DNA of 62,928 nucleotides from Corallococcus sicarius (GTDB taxonomy: Bacteria > Myxococcota > Myxococcia > Myxococcales > Myxococcaceae): NCBI RefSeq assembly GCF_003611735.1, contig NZ_RAWG01000013.1, forward strand, positions 1 through 62,928. Reading direction: 5' to 3'. Position numbers and translations under genes: made by a program. The notes under the pieces are model-generated. The model was not told where the DNA came from. It was given only the letters and a program-made list of their open reading frames with translations, and made no database searches. Shown here one piece after another: positions 44,339 through 52,372 of this stretch (position 1 is the first letter of the stretch; every line of letters starts with the position of its first letter).

Positions 44339-44885
44339 CGGCTCCCGGTATGTCGTCCTCTGCGAGGACCTTCAGTCGAGCGTCTTCATCTCCCGGGCAC
44401 TGAAGCAACTGGGCGTCAAGCAGCACCAGATTCGGATCGAGCCGTTGCCGTCCTCCACCGAAGGAGGGGCCGGAGAGCAGTACGTGCGCAAGCACACGCC
44501 CGCGCAGGTCAAAGCGCATCGGAGCCTTCAAGCCCGTGTACGCACGGCGTTGATCATCCACATTGATGCGGATCCCGCCAACTCCGTTCAGGATCGGCGA
44601 CAGCAACTCGACGCGGCGCTCAAGGAGCAGGGGCAATCACCTGTGACCGCTTCGGAGCGCATCGCCCGCCTTGTCCCCAAGCGGAACATCGAGACGTGGA
44701 TCCATTTCTATCTGGACGGACCGCCGGTGGATGAAGCCCAGGCGTACGCGAAGTACACGGGGAACGAGCGAGCCTGTGCCCCTGCGGCGGAGTCTTTCGC
44801 GCAGGATGCCGCAGGAAACGTCCAGCCCCCGCAGGCGCCAGGTTCCCTCCTGTTGGGGCTCGATGAGTTCCGGCGCGTTCTGTAG
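44331..44885 (+). CDS. TOPRIM-like (RloB/DUF4435/DUF4276-type) partner of the ATPase
   Basis: 184 aa starting at GTG 44331, which overlaps the ATPase stop by 8 bases. The N-terminal strand is SRYVVLCEDLQS (Glu12), the central acidic motif is ALIIHIDADP (Asp79, Asp81), and RNIETWIHFYL at 118-128 corresponds in position and pattern to the FELW motif of RloB-like proteins. Glu...DxD is the metal-binding arrangement of TOPRIM nucleases. GC content is intermediate to low. With the ATPase it probably forms a two-component effector. Family membership is judged by eye and needs profile comparison. Confidence 0.7.
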   Translation: MSNGSRYVVLCEDLQSSVFISRALKQLGVKQHQIRIEPLPSSTEGGAGEQYVRKHTPAQVKAHRSLQARVRTALIIHIDADPANSVQDRRQQLDAALKEQGQSPVTASERIARLVPKRNIETWIHFYLDGPPVDEAQAYAKYTGNERACAPAAESFAQDAAGNVQPPQAPGSLLLGLDEFRRVL

Positions 44886-44903
44886 CGCTCCGGTCACCGC
44901 TCC

Positions 44904-45497
44904 CTAGAGGTAGTCCACCCAGCCCAGCCGTCCGCGGCTGCCCAGCACGCGTTCAATCATCACCTCGTGCAGCGCGAGCAGCGGCTCCGCCACCGCTTCG
45001 CCCTCCAGCCTCGCGAGCGCGCCGGCCATCGCCTCCAGCGTGGACATCCCCTCCGGGTGCGGCGGCTTGCGCAGCCGTCGCGTGTCCGGCGCGGGGGGCG
45101 GCAGCCTCATGCCCGGCAGCCGCCGCAGGCCAGGGACGCGCTGCACCATGCGCCGCGCCTGCGCCCAGCTCCCGTCAATGACGACGAGCCGCTGGGGCAG
45201 CGGGCCCTCCGCCTCCGGCGCATCGGGGAAGAGCAGCCACGTGTCCAACCCGTCCTCCAGCACCGACGCGTCGAAGGGCTCACCGGGCGCGCCGTAGGAC
45301 ACGATGCGGCAGCGGGGCAGGGCCAGCGCCGCGATGCGCGCGGTGTTGGTGCTCTTCTGCGCCTCCTTGTTGTGCCGGATGATGAGCAGCTCCGTGCGCG
45401 TGGGCACGACGGGCACCTGGGCGCACAGACACCACGCGGTGGGCAGGTAGCACCGCTCACAGCGACCCGCGAGGTCGTCCGGGGTGCGCGACCTCAT
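44904..45497 (-). CDS. tapT: DTW-domain tRNA-uridine aminocarboxypropyltransferase
   Basis: 197 aa. A Cys4 knuckle at the N-terminus (RCERCYLPTAWCLCAQVP), TELLIIRHNKEAQKSTNTAR, the DTW-type motif VVIDGSWAQARRM and RLRKPPHPEGMSTLEAMAGAL match the YfiP/TapT family, which adds the acp group from SAM to U47 in the tRNA variable loop. DxxW is in the variant form DGSW. ATG 45497 overlaps the upstream gene by 4 bases (ATGA), so the two are coupled. Confidence 0.92.
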   Translation of the reverse strand: MRSRTPDDLAGRCERCYLPTAWCLCAQVPVVPTRTELLIIRHNKEAQKSTNTARIAALALPRCRIVSYGAPGEPFDASVLEDGLDTWLLFPDAPEAEGPLPQRLVVIDGSWAQARRMVQRVPGLRRLPGMRLPPPAPDTRRLRKPPHPEGMSTLEAMAGALARLEGEAVAEPLLALHEVMIERVLGSRGRLGWVDYL

Positions 45498-46048
45498 TTC
45501 GCCGTGCGGTAGCGCTCCATCAGGGCCCGCGCCTCCCGCAGCTTCTCCTCGACGAAGCGGTCATCCGCGTCCGGTTCGTACTCCGCGTCCGGCGGATCCA
45601 ACTGGAAGAGGGCGGACAGGCTCGCGGGCGCGACCTCCAGCCACTCCGAGGTGCGGTGCAGGGCGGCCTGCCGGCGTCCGGCGAAGGTCTCCGGCCCGTC
45701 CTCCGGGCCACAGCGACAGATGCGCGCCGAGTCCCCCGACACGTCCACGTAGAGGCCCAGCACCTCCGCGTCCACCTCCGCGGCCAGCGCGCACGTGGCC
45801 TCGCTGATGTAGGCGGCCATGGCCTGCGCCGCGGACCGCTCCGTCAGCGAACGCACCAGGTACACCTGCCACCCGGCCTCCGTGAGCGCCCCGGCCTCCG
45901 TCAGCGGGGCCAGCTCCGCCGGAGGCGCCTGGATGCGCGACAGCAGCCGGCGCACGGGGACCTCCAGCCGCTCGAGCCGGGCGTTCGACGCGGGGCAGAA
46001 GAAGACCACGCGGTACTCTCGGCTGTCGGCGGCGGTTTCCATGGGCAT
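45494..46048 (-). CDS. Hypothetical protein coupled to the DTW-domain enzyme
   Basis: 184 aa (start ATG 46048; an ATG at 46042 is nearly as good). It opens with a beta strand VVFFCPASNARLERLEVPVRRLLSRI, has acidic helices in the middle (MAAYISEATCALAAEVDAEVLGLYVDV) and a C-terminus rich in Asp/Glu (DPPDAEYEPDADDRFVEEKL). No signal peptide, membrane segment or recognised motif. The four-base overlap with the tRNA modification gene suggests a linked role, which is only contextual. Confidence 0.72.
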   Translation of the reverse strand: MPMETAADSREYRVVFFCPASNARLERLEVPVRRLLSRIQAPPAELAPLTEAGALTEAGWQVYLVRSLTERSAAQAMAAYISEATCALAAEVDAEVLGLYVDVSGDSARICRCGPEDGPETFAGRRQAALHRTSEWLEVAPASLSALFQLDPPDAEYEPDADDRFVEEKLREARALMERYRTAK

Positions 46049-46449
46049 ACGGCGGTGCCCAAGAGGACCAAAGGACTCCCCAGGCACGCAAGCGGAGTTT
46101 CAGCCCCGGACGCTTCCGGGGACGGGGAATCCTGGATCCGGGAATCCCGGCGCGGCGCGATACGCGCGAAAAACCCCGGGGCCCCCAGTGCCTTGGGGCA
46201 TGCTGGACGGTGTGTTCACGCGCCGAGCGGGGCGCGAAACACCCGGAGGCCCCCCACACCCCTGGACAGGCATTGAACCCGGAAACTCCCGGATGTCTGT
46301 CTATTCGCTGCAATGAATTGGCGTCTGCTTGAAGTGTTCCAACGGCACTGCCAGACGTGGGGCCCGGTGAAGCGTCCTGGCGCTTGTCGCATCCGTGAGC
46401 AAAAAAGAATCCGACCCTTGGCGTTCTCTGAGGGAAGGGAGGCGGTCGC
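46049..46449. other. 400-bp intergenic region upstream of the ECF sigma gene
   Basis: No credible gene. A perfect hairpin (CCCCGGA at 46104-46110 with TCCGGGG at 46115-46121) lies just upstream of the minus-strand gene. Near 46273-46300 a TGAACC element is followed by GTCTGTCTA, weakly reminiscent of ECF-type -35/-10 spacing and possibly an autoregulated promoter. The ribosome-binding site GGGAGG of the sigma gene is at its right end. Confidence 0.4.
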
Positions 46450-47031
46450 ATGGTGCCAGGGAGGGAGGAGTCCCCTGTCCGGGAAGGCTCCGGAGGGGAA
46501 TTCGCCGCGTTCGCGATCCGCCATCAGCCGGTGCTGGTCGCCATCGCGCGCAACGTCTGTGGCCGGGGTGCCAGTGATTGCGACGACCTGGTGCAGGACG
46601 TGCTGCTCCGGGCGTTGTTGCAATGGGAGCGGCTCAAACGATGGCCGGAGCCGGCGCGCCGCGCGTGGCTGGTGCGCGTGCTGCACAACCGCTTCCTGGA
46701 CCAGTGCCGTCGCCAGGGCGCGGAGACGGACCGGAGGGTGGATCTACACAACGTGCACATGCTCTTCGAGGATCCGGAGGACTCGCCGGAGCCCGAGCAG
46801 TGGGAGTGCGTCACGGAGGACGAGTTGCGCCAGGCGGTGGCCCGGCTCAACGAGAAGCTGCGCCAGGCGTTCGAGCTGCATGCGCGAGGCCTGCGCCATG
46901 CGGAGATCGCCCGGCGGATGAACACCCCCAGCGCGGGAACGGTGGGCACGTGGCTCTTCCACGCCCGCCGCCGCTTGAAGGCCATGCTCCACGACACCGC
47001 GGAACGCCGCCGCCAGGAGAGGGAACGATGA
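46450..47031 (+). CDS. ECF-type RNA polymerase sigma factor
   Basis: 193 aa with sigma region 2 (FAAFAIRHQPVLVAIARNVC, then CDDLVQDVLLRALLQWERL and RAWLVRVLHNRFLDQCRR) and region 4 (LRQAFELHARGLRHAEIARRM, GTVGTWLFHARRRLKAML). Regions 1 and 3 are absent, as in ECF factors. ATG 46450 has GGGAGG nine bases upstream. Its last codons overlap the start of the zinc-finger anti-sigma gene (ATGA), the classical sigma/anti-sigma coupling. Confidence 0.95.
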   Translation: MVPGREESPVREGSGGEFAAFAIRHQPVLVAIARNVCGRGASDCDDLVQDVLLRALLQWERLKRWPEPARRAWLVRVLHNRFLDQCRRQGAETDRRVDLHNVHMLFEDPEDSPEPEQWECVTEDELRQAVARLNEKLRQAFELHARGLRHAEIARRMNTPSAGTVGTWLFHARRRLKAMLHDTAERRRQERER

Positions 47032-47507
47032 GCCCCGCGTGTGAAGACCTGCGGCCCTTGCTGGACGGGGAGCTGCCCGACGAGGACCAGCGCCGGATCC
47101 GCGCCCACCTGGCCGGCTGCGAGGCGTGCGCCACGCGCTTCCATGACCTGCTGCAACTGGAGGTGCTCGCGCGGCTGGCGCTGGAGGACGCGGAGGAGAG
47201 CGCGCGCTGGGTGTCCGCGCGTCAGGCCCGCGAGCGACTGCCGGGGGCCTGGAACGAGGACGTGCCGGCGAACTGGCCCGCGGAGGCCCCCATCGTCGCC
47301 GCGCCACCTCCACCGCCCGAACACCAGGAGGGGCGCTCCTGGCACCACGGCGCGCGCCGCTACCGTCGCCGCTGCCCGGGCTGCGCGTCCTGTTGCCCCT
47401 GGTACGCGGAGGGTGAAGCGGTGGAGGCCGTCCGAGCACCCCGCTGGCCCTGCCCGCGCGCCGGACGCTCCGGTGCGGCCGTGCTGCGCCCCCGTCCGCG
47501 CCGCTGA
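47028..47507 (+). CDS. Zinc-finger (zf-HC2) anti-sigma factor, apparently soluble
   Basis: 159 aa. Anti-sigma zinc motif Cys5...His27-x3-Cys31-x2-Cys34 (MSPACEDLRPLLDGELP, AHLAGCEAC) binds zinc and the sigma factor. Unlike most ECF anti-sigmas there is no transmembrane helix. Instead a Pro-rich linker leads to a basic second cysteine cluster (RRYRRRCPGCASCCPWY, C116/C119/C122/C123) and an Arg/Pro-rich tail. This could be a second metal or redox sensor (inference). Start overlaps the sigma gene by 4 bases. Confidence 0.85.
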   Translation: MSPACEDLRPLLDGELPDEDQRRIRAHLAGCEACATRFHDLLQLEVLARLALEDAEESARWVSARQARERLPGAWNEDVPANWPAEAPIVAAPPPPPEHQEGRSWHHGARRYRRRCPGCASCCPWYAEGEAVEAVRAPRWPCPRAGRSGAAVLRPRPRR

Positions 47508-47524
47508 CCCGGGCCGGAAGTAAC

Positions 47525-47573
47525 CCCGCCTGCCGCGCTCCCGACATCGAGCAGGACCCAGGGAGCAGGCGGG
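47525..47573 (+). terminator. Inverted repeat after the sigma/anti-sigma pair
   Basis: CCCGCCTGC at 47525-47533 pairs with GCAGGCGGG at 47565-47573 around a ~31-base loop. No U-tract; a possible GC-rich terminator or processing site between two zinc-finger genes. Confidence 0.35.
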
Positions 47574-47677
47574 CGGGCAAGGCCCGCATGTCCCTGGCGC
47601 GACCCGGCCAAGGATTCATCCCGTTCGCGTTCGAGAGGGACGGGAGGCGGGAGCCCGACCACGGGCTGGGACACGCG

Positions 47678-48529
47678 ATGGATCTCTGGTGCAAGAAGCT
47701 CTACCGGTTCGTGGATGGCGAGCTGGAGTCGGGTGACGAGGAGCGCTTCCGGCTCCACCTGGCCCTCTGCCGCGCCTGCTCCAGCGGACTGCATGACGCC
47801 ATGCAACTGGAGATGCTCAGCGTCCAGGCCCTCTATGGGGCGGTGCCGCACAACGATGCCCCCGCCCCACCGAGCGAGTCCCGGAGCGGGGCGCGCTTCG
47901 CGTGGCTCCGCGGCTGGCGGGGCCAGGCGCTGGGGGCCGTGCTGGCCATGGGGTTGGGGGCGCTCGTGGCGTCCCTGCCCACGGTGAGCTTCCAGTCGGT
48001 GGACGCGTGGCGGGCTGGCGCGGCGGTGCGGGGCCTGGAGGCCCGGATCGCCTATCCCGCAGCGGACCGGTACCACCCCTATGTCCCCGCCAGGACGGGG
48101 ACCCCGGACGAGGGGGCCGAGGGGGCCCTCCAGGCCGGGACCCGGGTGCCGCTGCGGACGTTGGCGGAGCTGGAGGAGCGCGGGGACCTGCACGGCATCG
48201 CGGCCGCCTACCTCGTGCATGGCGAGCTGCGTCAGGCCGCGGACTTCCTGTCACGCAGTGCGCCGTCCGTGGATCGCGACAGCGACCGGGCGGTGGTGGC
48301 GATGGCGGAGGGGGACCTGCCCGGTGCGCTGATCCTGGTGGACAGCGTGCTGCGTCAAGCACCGGACCATCCCCAGGCCCTGTGGAACCGGGCGCTGGTG
48401 CTCCGGGCGCTGGGCCTCCCACGCGAGGCGGCGGAGGCCTTTGAAGCGGTGGCCCGGCGGGGGGAGCCGGGGTGGAGCGAAGAGGCCGGAATTCGGGCCC
48501 GCGCGCTGCGGATGAGCGGAATCCGCTGA
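47678..48529 (+). CDS. Second zf-HC2 protein with transmembrane helix and TPR-like tail
   Basis: 283 aa. The same zinc motif as the anti-sigma upstream (C5, H27-x3-C31-x2-C34; LHLALCRACSSGLHD) is followed by one transmembrane helix at about 83-102 and a C-terminal extracytoplasmic helical region resembling TPR repeats (VVAMAEGDLPGALILVDSVL, ALWNRALVLRALGLPREAAEAF). ATG 47678 is preferred; an ATG at 47588 would add 30 residues. It looks like the N-terminal and TPR parts of myxobacterial anti-sigma/CHAT proteins, but no CHAT protease domain follows. Confidence 0.8.
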   Translation: MDLWCKKLYRFVDGELESGDEERFRLHLALCRACSSGLHDAMQLEMLSVQALYGAVPHNDAPAPPSESRSGARFAWLRGWRGQALGAVLAMGLGALVASLPTVSFQSVDAWRAGAAVRGLEARIAYPAADRYHPYVPARTGTPDEGAEGALQAGTRVPLRTLAELEERGDLHGIAAAYLVHGELRQAADFLSRSAPSVDRDSDRAVVAMAEGDLPGALILVDSVLRQAPDHPQALWNRALVLRALGLPREAAEAFEAVARRGEPGWSEEAGIRARALRMSGIR

Positions 48530-48615
48530 ATTGCGACAAGGAGGATCCAAGGATTCTTCCGGTCCGCGTCTATTTATCGAAGCGCGCAGGAAACACCGCA
48601 CCCCGGGGGGACGCG

Positions 48616-48831
48616 ATGTACCGCATGGATGCGTGGAGCCAGGGGCATGGCGCGATGTGGGCGCCCGGCACCAGTGGGGGCGCGGAGGTGCGCACGGGGC
48701 CCGAGGTCCGGGATTTGAAGGGTTCCTGGGGCGCCGATGAGGGGGATGCGGAAGGGGCCTCCCGGCTGAGCGGCGAGGGGTTCGACTTCGACTTCGAGGA
48801 AAGCGACCTGGATGGGGTCGCCAGCTACTGA
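48616..48831 (+). CDS. Small acidic Gly-rich ORF (71 aa), candidate gene
   Basis: MYRMDAWSQGHGAMWAPGTS continues into a Gly/Glu/Asp-rich segment and ends GFDFDFEESDLDGVASY. A GGGGGG stretch lies 5 bases upstream of ATG 48616, and TATTTATCG around 48570 is a possible -10 region. It sits directly downstream of the zinc-finger gene and upstream of an inverted repeat. No signal peptide or known motif; the composition does not look like a shifted reading of a neighbouring gene. It could be a small effector, precursor peptide or spurious. Confidence 0.45.
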   Translation: MYRMDAWSQGHGAMWAPGTSGGAEVRTGPEVRDLKGSWGADEGDAEGASRLSGEGFDFDFEESDLDGVASY

Positions 48832-49026
48832 CGTCAAGGCGCGCGCGGCGGGATGTCCGCGCTCCACGGCAGCCTTCGGGGGAAGGCCGCCCACTTCCAA
48901 GGGATCCACCAGCCAGTATGTCCTGGGTGGATCCGGGTGTTCCGGACCGGGGGGGACGGGACCCGGGAAGTGCGTGGGAGCGAGGACATCCAGGCAGGTG
49001 AGCAGGCGGGATGCGCCCCAGGTTCT

Positions 49027-49059
49027 CCGCTCCCGGAGCCTCCACGGTTCCGGGAGCGG
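49027..49059. terminator. 11-bp inverted repeat before the M24-like lipoprotein gene
   Basis: CCGCTCCCGGA at 49027-49037 and TCCGGGAGCGG at 49049-49059 enclose an 11-base loop. It may end the small ORF transcript. The rest of 48832-49115 shows no gene or other clear signal. Confidence 0.5.
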
Positions 49060-49115
49060 GGGACTTCGGATGGGCGTTAGGCTGCCGGCCTCCCTCGCGA
49101 CCTGGAGTTCCCGAC

Positions 49116-50465
49116 ATGAAGTGCTGGAGTGTGGCGACCCTGCCCATCCTGGGGTGTCTGGTGGCCTGCGCCACCGCCCCTGTCCGTGACACCCCGCAGC
49201 AAGCCTCCACCGCCGCACTCGTGCAGCCGCCCTCGCGGGAAGTGGCCCTGCGCGGGGGCTGGCTGAAGGACCGACACGCGCTGCTGCTCGACATGATGCG
49301 CCGTCACGGCGTGGGCATGTGGGTCGTCATCAACGAGGAGTTCCACGATGATCCGCTGACGGGGTGGATTGCCCCGCCGCTGCCCTATGTGGGCAACCGC
49401 GACGTGTTCGTCTTCGTGGACGCGGGGGACGAGGGCCTGAAGAAGGTCGCGCTGACGGGCTACGCCACGGAGGCGGTGACGCGGTTCTTCGAAGCCCCCG
49501 CGGAGGGACGCAAGCCGGAGGAGGTGCTCGCGGAGCTGGAGGCGCGCTACCACCCGCGCGCCATCGCGCTGGGTATCGGCGGCAAGCGCGGGGTGACGCG
49601 CAGCCTGACGCATGACAGCTACCGGTGGCTGGTGGAGGCGCTGGGTCCCCAGGCCGAAGCGCGCTTCGTGAGCGCGGCGCCGCTCATCGAGGAGTACCTG
49701 GACACGCGGCTGCCCGGAGAGTTCGCGCCGTACCGGGACCTCGTGGTGCTGACGGAGTCGCTGGTGAAGCGCGCGCTCTCCAACGAGGTGGTGGTGCCCG
49801 GGAAGACGACGGTGGGCGACGTGCGCCGCTGGCTGTACGACGCGCTGTGGGAGGCGCGCGTGACGACGTGGTTCCAGCCCGACATGCGCGTGCAGCGTCA
49901 GGGCATGAAGGACGGCTTCTCTCGCGGGTTCCTGGCGGTGGCGGACGAGGCCATCGTCATCCAGCGCGGCGACCTGCTGCACGTGGACTTCGGCGTCACG
50001 TCCCTGGGGCTGAGCACGGACTGGCAGAAGATGGCCTACGTGCTGCGGGACGGGGAGAAGGACGTTCCGGAGGGACTGAAGCGCGCGCTGGCGAACACGC
50101 AGGCGCTGCAGGACGCGATGATGCTGCGCGCGTCGCGGCCCGGTCGCTCCTCCGCGGACGTCTACGACGCGACGATGGCGGAGATGAAGGAGAAGGGCAT
50201 CGAGGCCAAGGTGTACAGCCACCCGCTGGGCGCGCAGGGCCATGGGCTGGGGGCCTCCATCGACTTCCGCGCGGCCTCGCGCAAGGACGCGCCGCGGCTC
50301 TTGCGCAAGGGCTCCTACCTCGCCGTCGAACTCAACACCGTCACCCCCGTGCCAGAGTGGGATGGGCAGCGGGTGGCGGTGATGCAGGAAGATCCGGCGT
50401 ACCTGACGGACGAAGGCTGGAAGTTCTTCGTGCCCCGGCAGGACGCCTTCTATCTGATCCACTGA
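49116..50465 (+). CDS. M24 (aminopeptidase P/creatinase-fold) family lipoprotein
   Basis: 449 aa. Lipoprotein signal peptide with lipobox LVAC (Cys18). The N-terminal half has the creatinase_N layout (MRRHGVGMWVVINEEFHDDP...). The C-terminal half holds the pita-bread metal ligands: Asp in LHVDFGV, Asp in STDWQKMAYV, His in GHGLGASI, Glu in LAVELNT and Glu in VMQED. All five ligands appear present, so a dinuclear-metal Xaa-Pro-type peptidase exposed in the envelope is likely. GGAG lies eight bases before ATG 49116. First of four exported proteins in a row. Confidence 0.92.
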   Translation: MKCWSVATLPILGCLVACATAPVRDTPQQASTAALVQPPSREVALRGGWLKDRHALLLDMMRRHGVGMWVVINEEFHDDPLTGWIAPPLPYVGNRDVFVFVDAGDEGLKKVALTGYATEAVTRFFEAPAEGRKPEEVLAELEARYHPRAIALGIGGKRGVTRSLTHDSYRWLVEALGPQAEARFVSAAPLIEEYLDTRLPGEFAPYRDLVVLTESLVKRALSNEVVVPGKTTVGDVRRWLYDALWEARVTTWFQPDMRVQRQGMKDGFSRGFLAVADEAIVIQRGDLLHVDFGVTSLGLSTDWQKMAYVLRDGEKDVPEGLKRALANTQALQDAMMLRASRPGRSSADVYDATMAEMKEKGIEAKVYSHPLGAQGHGLGASIDFRAASRKDAPRLLRKGSYLAVELNTVTPVPEWDGQRVAVMQEDPAYLTDEGWKFFVPRQDAFYLIH

Positions 50466-50487
50466 AGCCACGAAGGGAGCGGACGTG

Positions 50488-51339
50488 ATGCGCGTGACAA
50501 CCAGGTGGAGGGGCCGGGCGCGACTCGCGCTGGCACTCCTCGGCGGTGTGGCGGGGGGCTCGGGTTGCTCCGCCCCTGTCGGGGATGAAGGCTCACGCGA
50601 GGCGCCCGCGGTCCAGGCGCGTCCCCTCGTCGCGGAGGCCACGCTCCGGCCGCCGCGCGCGGTGGACGGGCTGTTGAGCCTGCTCGACCAGACGGCCTCG
50701 GTGGTGGAGGGGGACGTCATCGACCTGCGCTCCGAGTCCTCACCGCGCACGGGCCCCTGGACGGTGGTGACGCTGGGGAACGTGCGGGCGCACCTGGGCG
50801 AGGCGCCCCGGGAGCTGCGGCTCAAGCAGGCCGGGGGGCTGCTGCCGGATGGACGGCAGCTCGTCGTCAGCCACGTGCCCCGCTTCGTCCTGGGCGCGCG
50901 CTATGTGGTGTTCCTGCGCAATACCGCATGGAGCCTGTCGCCGGTGCTCGACGGGCACGCCTTCCGCGTGGAGTCGGTGGGAGGCCGGGAGGTGCTCGTG
51001 GGGCCCGAGGGTGGGCTCGTGGCCGGTCTGGGTTCAGCGGGCGTGCGGTGGACGGCGCCGGTGTTCGAGACCGTGGCGTTGCAGGGAGGCCGTCCGGCCC
51101 TGCGCGCGGGCGTGGAGGGGGCAAGGCTTCCGGACGCGCTGGGACGTGAGGCGTTCGTGGCGCTGCTCCAGAACCACCTGCGCGCGCGCGGGCTCAGCGT
51201 GACGGGAGCGTTCCGCGAGGAGCCGGTCGCCACCGCGTCCTCGCTGTCCGTGCCGGTGACGCCCGCGTCGCTCCAGGCACCCACGACGGGCGTTGTTCCC
51301 TCCCAGCCCGAGCGGGACCTCCCGCCCGGCCAGCCGTGA
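50488..51339 (+). CDS. Hypothetical lipoprotein, 283 aa
   Basis: Signal peptide with lipobox GSGC (Cys at about 28). The mature part starts with an Ala/Pro-rich stretch, then a beta-rich domain (DQTASVVEGDVIDLRSES, PWTVVTLGNVRAHLGEAPRELRLKQAGG, ARYVVFLRNTAWSLSPVLDGHAFRVE) and a Pro/Thr-rich tail. A GTG immediately upstream (50485) is an alternative start. It overlaps or abuts the metzincin gene, suggesting cotranscription and possibly a chaperone or inhibitor role (inference). Family not recognised. Confidence 0.78.
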   Translation: MRVTTRWRGRARLALALLGGVAGGSGCSAPVGDEGSREAPAVQARPLVAEATLRPPRAVDGLLSLLDQTASVVEGDVIDLRSESSPRTGPWTVVTLGNVRAHLGEAPRELRLKQAGGLLPDGRQLVVSHVPRFVLGARYVVFLRNTAWSLSPVLDGHAFRVESVGGREVLVGPEGGLVAGLGSAGVRWTAPVFETVALQGGRPALRAGVEGARLPDALGREAFVALLQNHLRARGLSVTGAFREEPVATASSLSVPVTPASLQAPTTGVVPSQPERDLPPGQP

Positions 51340-51350
51340 TGAGGTTCGCC

Positions 51351-52370
51351 ATGAGGACAACGAGGATCGCGGGCTTCGTCGCGGTGCTGGCGCTGGGCAG
51401 CGTGGAGGCGGGGGCCGCCGCATGGGACACGTGCAACGGCTCGCCGGTGAAGTGGTACAGCGGGCCGGCCGTGTATCGAAACCGGTGCAGCATCCCGGAC
51501 TCCGGCAACGTCAACACGGCGTACTGGAACGGGCTGCGGCAGTGGGACGACCTGTCGCGCATCGTGAGCGCCTACAACGTGAACCCGGTGACGGACTGCG
51601 CGTTGGACCACAGCGACGGCCAGAATGAGCTTGGCCTGTGCGACCGGGCGGCGCTCGATGGGAACAATGGCGTGACGTACTCCACGGTGGGCGTGTGCTT
51701 CATCGGGAGCAACGGCATCGACGAGGCGGACGTCTGCATCGCCAGCGACCTGGACTTCACGCCGCGCAACGGGAACGCGTTCGGCACGTCGGGCCGGAGC
51801 ACGTTCGTGCACGAGGTGGGGCACTTCTTCGGCTTCAAGCACGAGGGCGGACACAGCATCCTGCGCACGTCGCCGCCGCACCTGGTGACGGGAGGCTATG
51901 AGGCGTCCACGCTGTGGCCCACGAACGCGCAGGGCATGCGCGACCTGTATGGCTACACCCAGACGAAGCCCAACCTGGTGCCGGCCGCGATGGGCGTGGT
52001 GGGGGACGTGGCGCAGACGTTGGACGCGGCGGGCTCGCGGGCCGTGTGTCGAGGCACGTCCACGAGCGTGAAGTTCTACGTGGGCAACCTGGGCAACGCC
52101 GCGGTCGCGTCGTACTCGATGCGCGTGCGGCTGAGCCCGACGGCGCCACCGCAGGGCTACAGCGAGTCGACGAACGTCGTGGCGACCTTCGGCCACTCGC
52201 TCGGGGCCTTCTCGGAGGGCATGTATTCGCTGCCCTTCGTGGTGCCCCCAGGCCTGCCCTTCAACACGTACTACGTCTACCTGGACCTGGATCCCCAGGG
52301 CGTGGTGGGCGAATTGCGCGAGAACGACAACACCACCGTCAGCGCGATGCTCCTGCGGGTGGAGTGCTGA
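51351..52370 (+). CDS. Secreted metzincin-type zinc metalloprotease with CARDB-like C-terminus
   Basis: 339 aa with a Sec signal peptide (about 1-24). Zinc-binding HExxHxxGxxH is intact at H154/E155/H158/G161/H164 (HEVGHFFGFKHE). The catalytic domain contains several Cys (C28, C46, C83, C97, C116, C129), suiting an extracellular disulfide-bonded enzyme. From about residue 215 a CARDB-like adhesion domain follows (VKFYVGNLGNAAVASYSMRVRLS, then VYLDLDPQGVVGELRENDN). ATG 51351 is preferred to 51339 because GAGG lies 6 bases before it. Confidence 0.87.
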   Translation: MRTTRIAGFVAVLALGSVEAGAAAWDTCNGSPVKWYSGPAVYRNRCSIPDSGNVNTAYWNGLRQWDDLSRIVSAYNVNPVTDCALDHSDGQNELGLCDRAALDGNNGVTYSTVGVCFIGSNGIDEADVCIASDLDFTPRNGNAFGTSGRSTFVHEVGHFFGFKHEGGHSILRTSPPHLVTGGYEASTLWPTNAQGMRDLYGYTQTKPNLVPAAMGVVGDVAQTLDAAGSRAVCRGTSTSVKFYVGNLGNAAVASYSMRVRLSPTAPPQGYSESTNVVATFGHSLGAFSEGMYSLPFVVPPGLPFNTYYVYLDLDPQGVVGELRENDNTTVSAMLLRVEC

Positions 52371-52372
52371 GC

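Noticed and set aside
43205-44904. Integrated mobile element around the ATPase/TOPRIM-like pair
   Set aside because: No transposase, integrase, tRNA-adjacent attachment site or terminal repeats were found; only base composition and gene type suggest transfer.
46273-46300. Confident ECF-dependent promoter
   Set aside because: The TGAACC and GTCTGTC elements are suggestive but their spacing and core do not match a defined ECF consensus; kept only as a remark.
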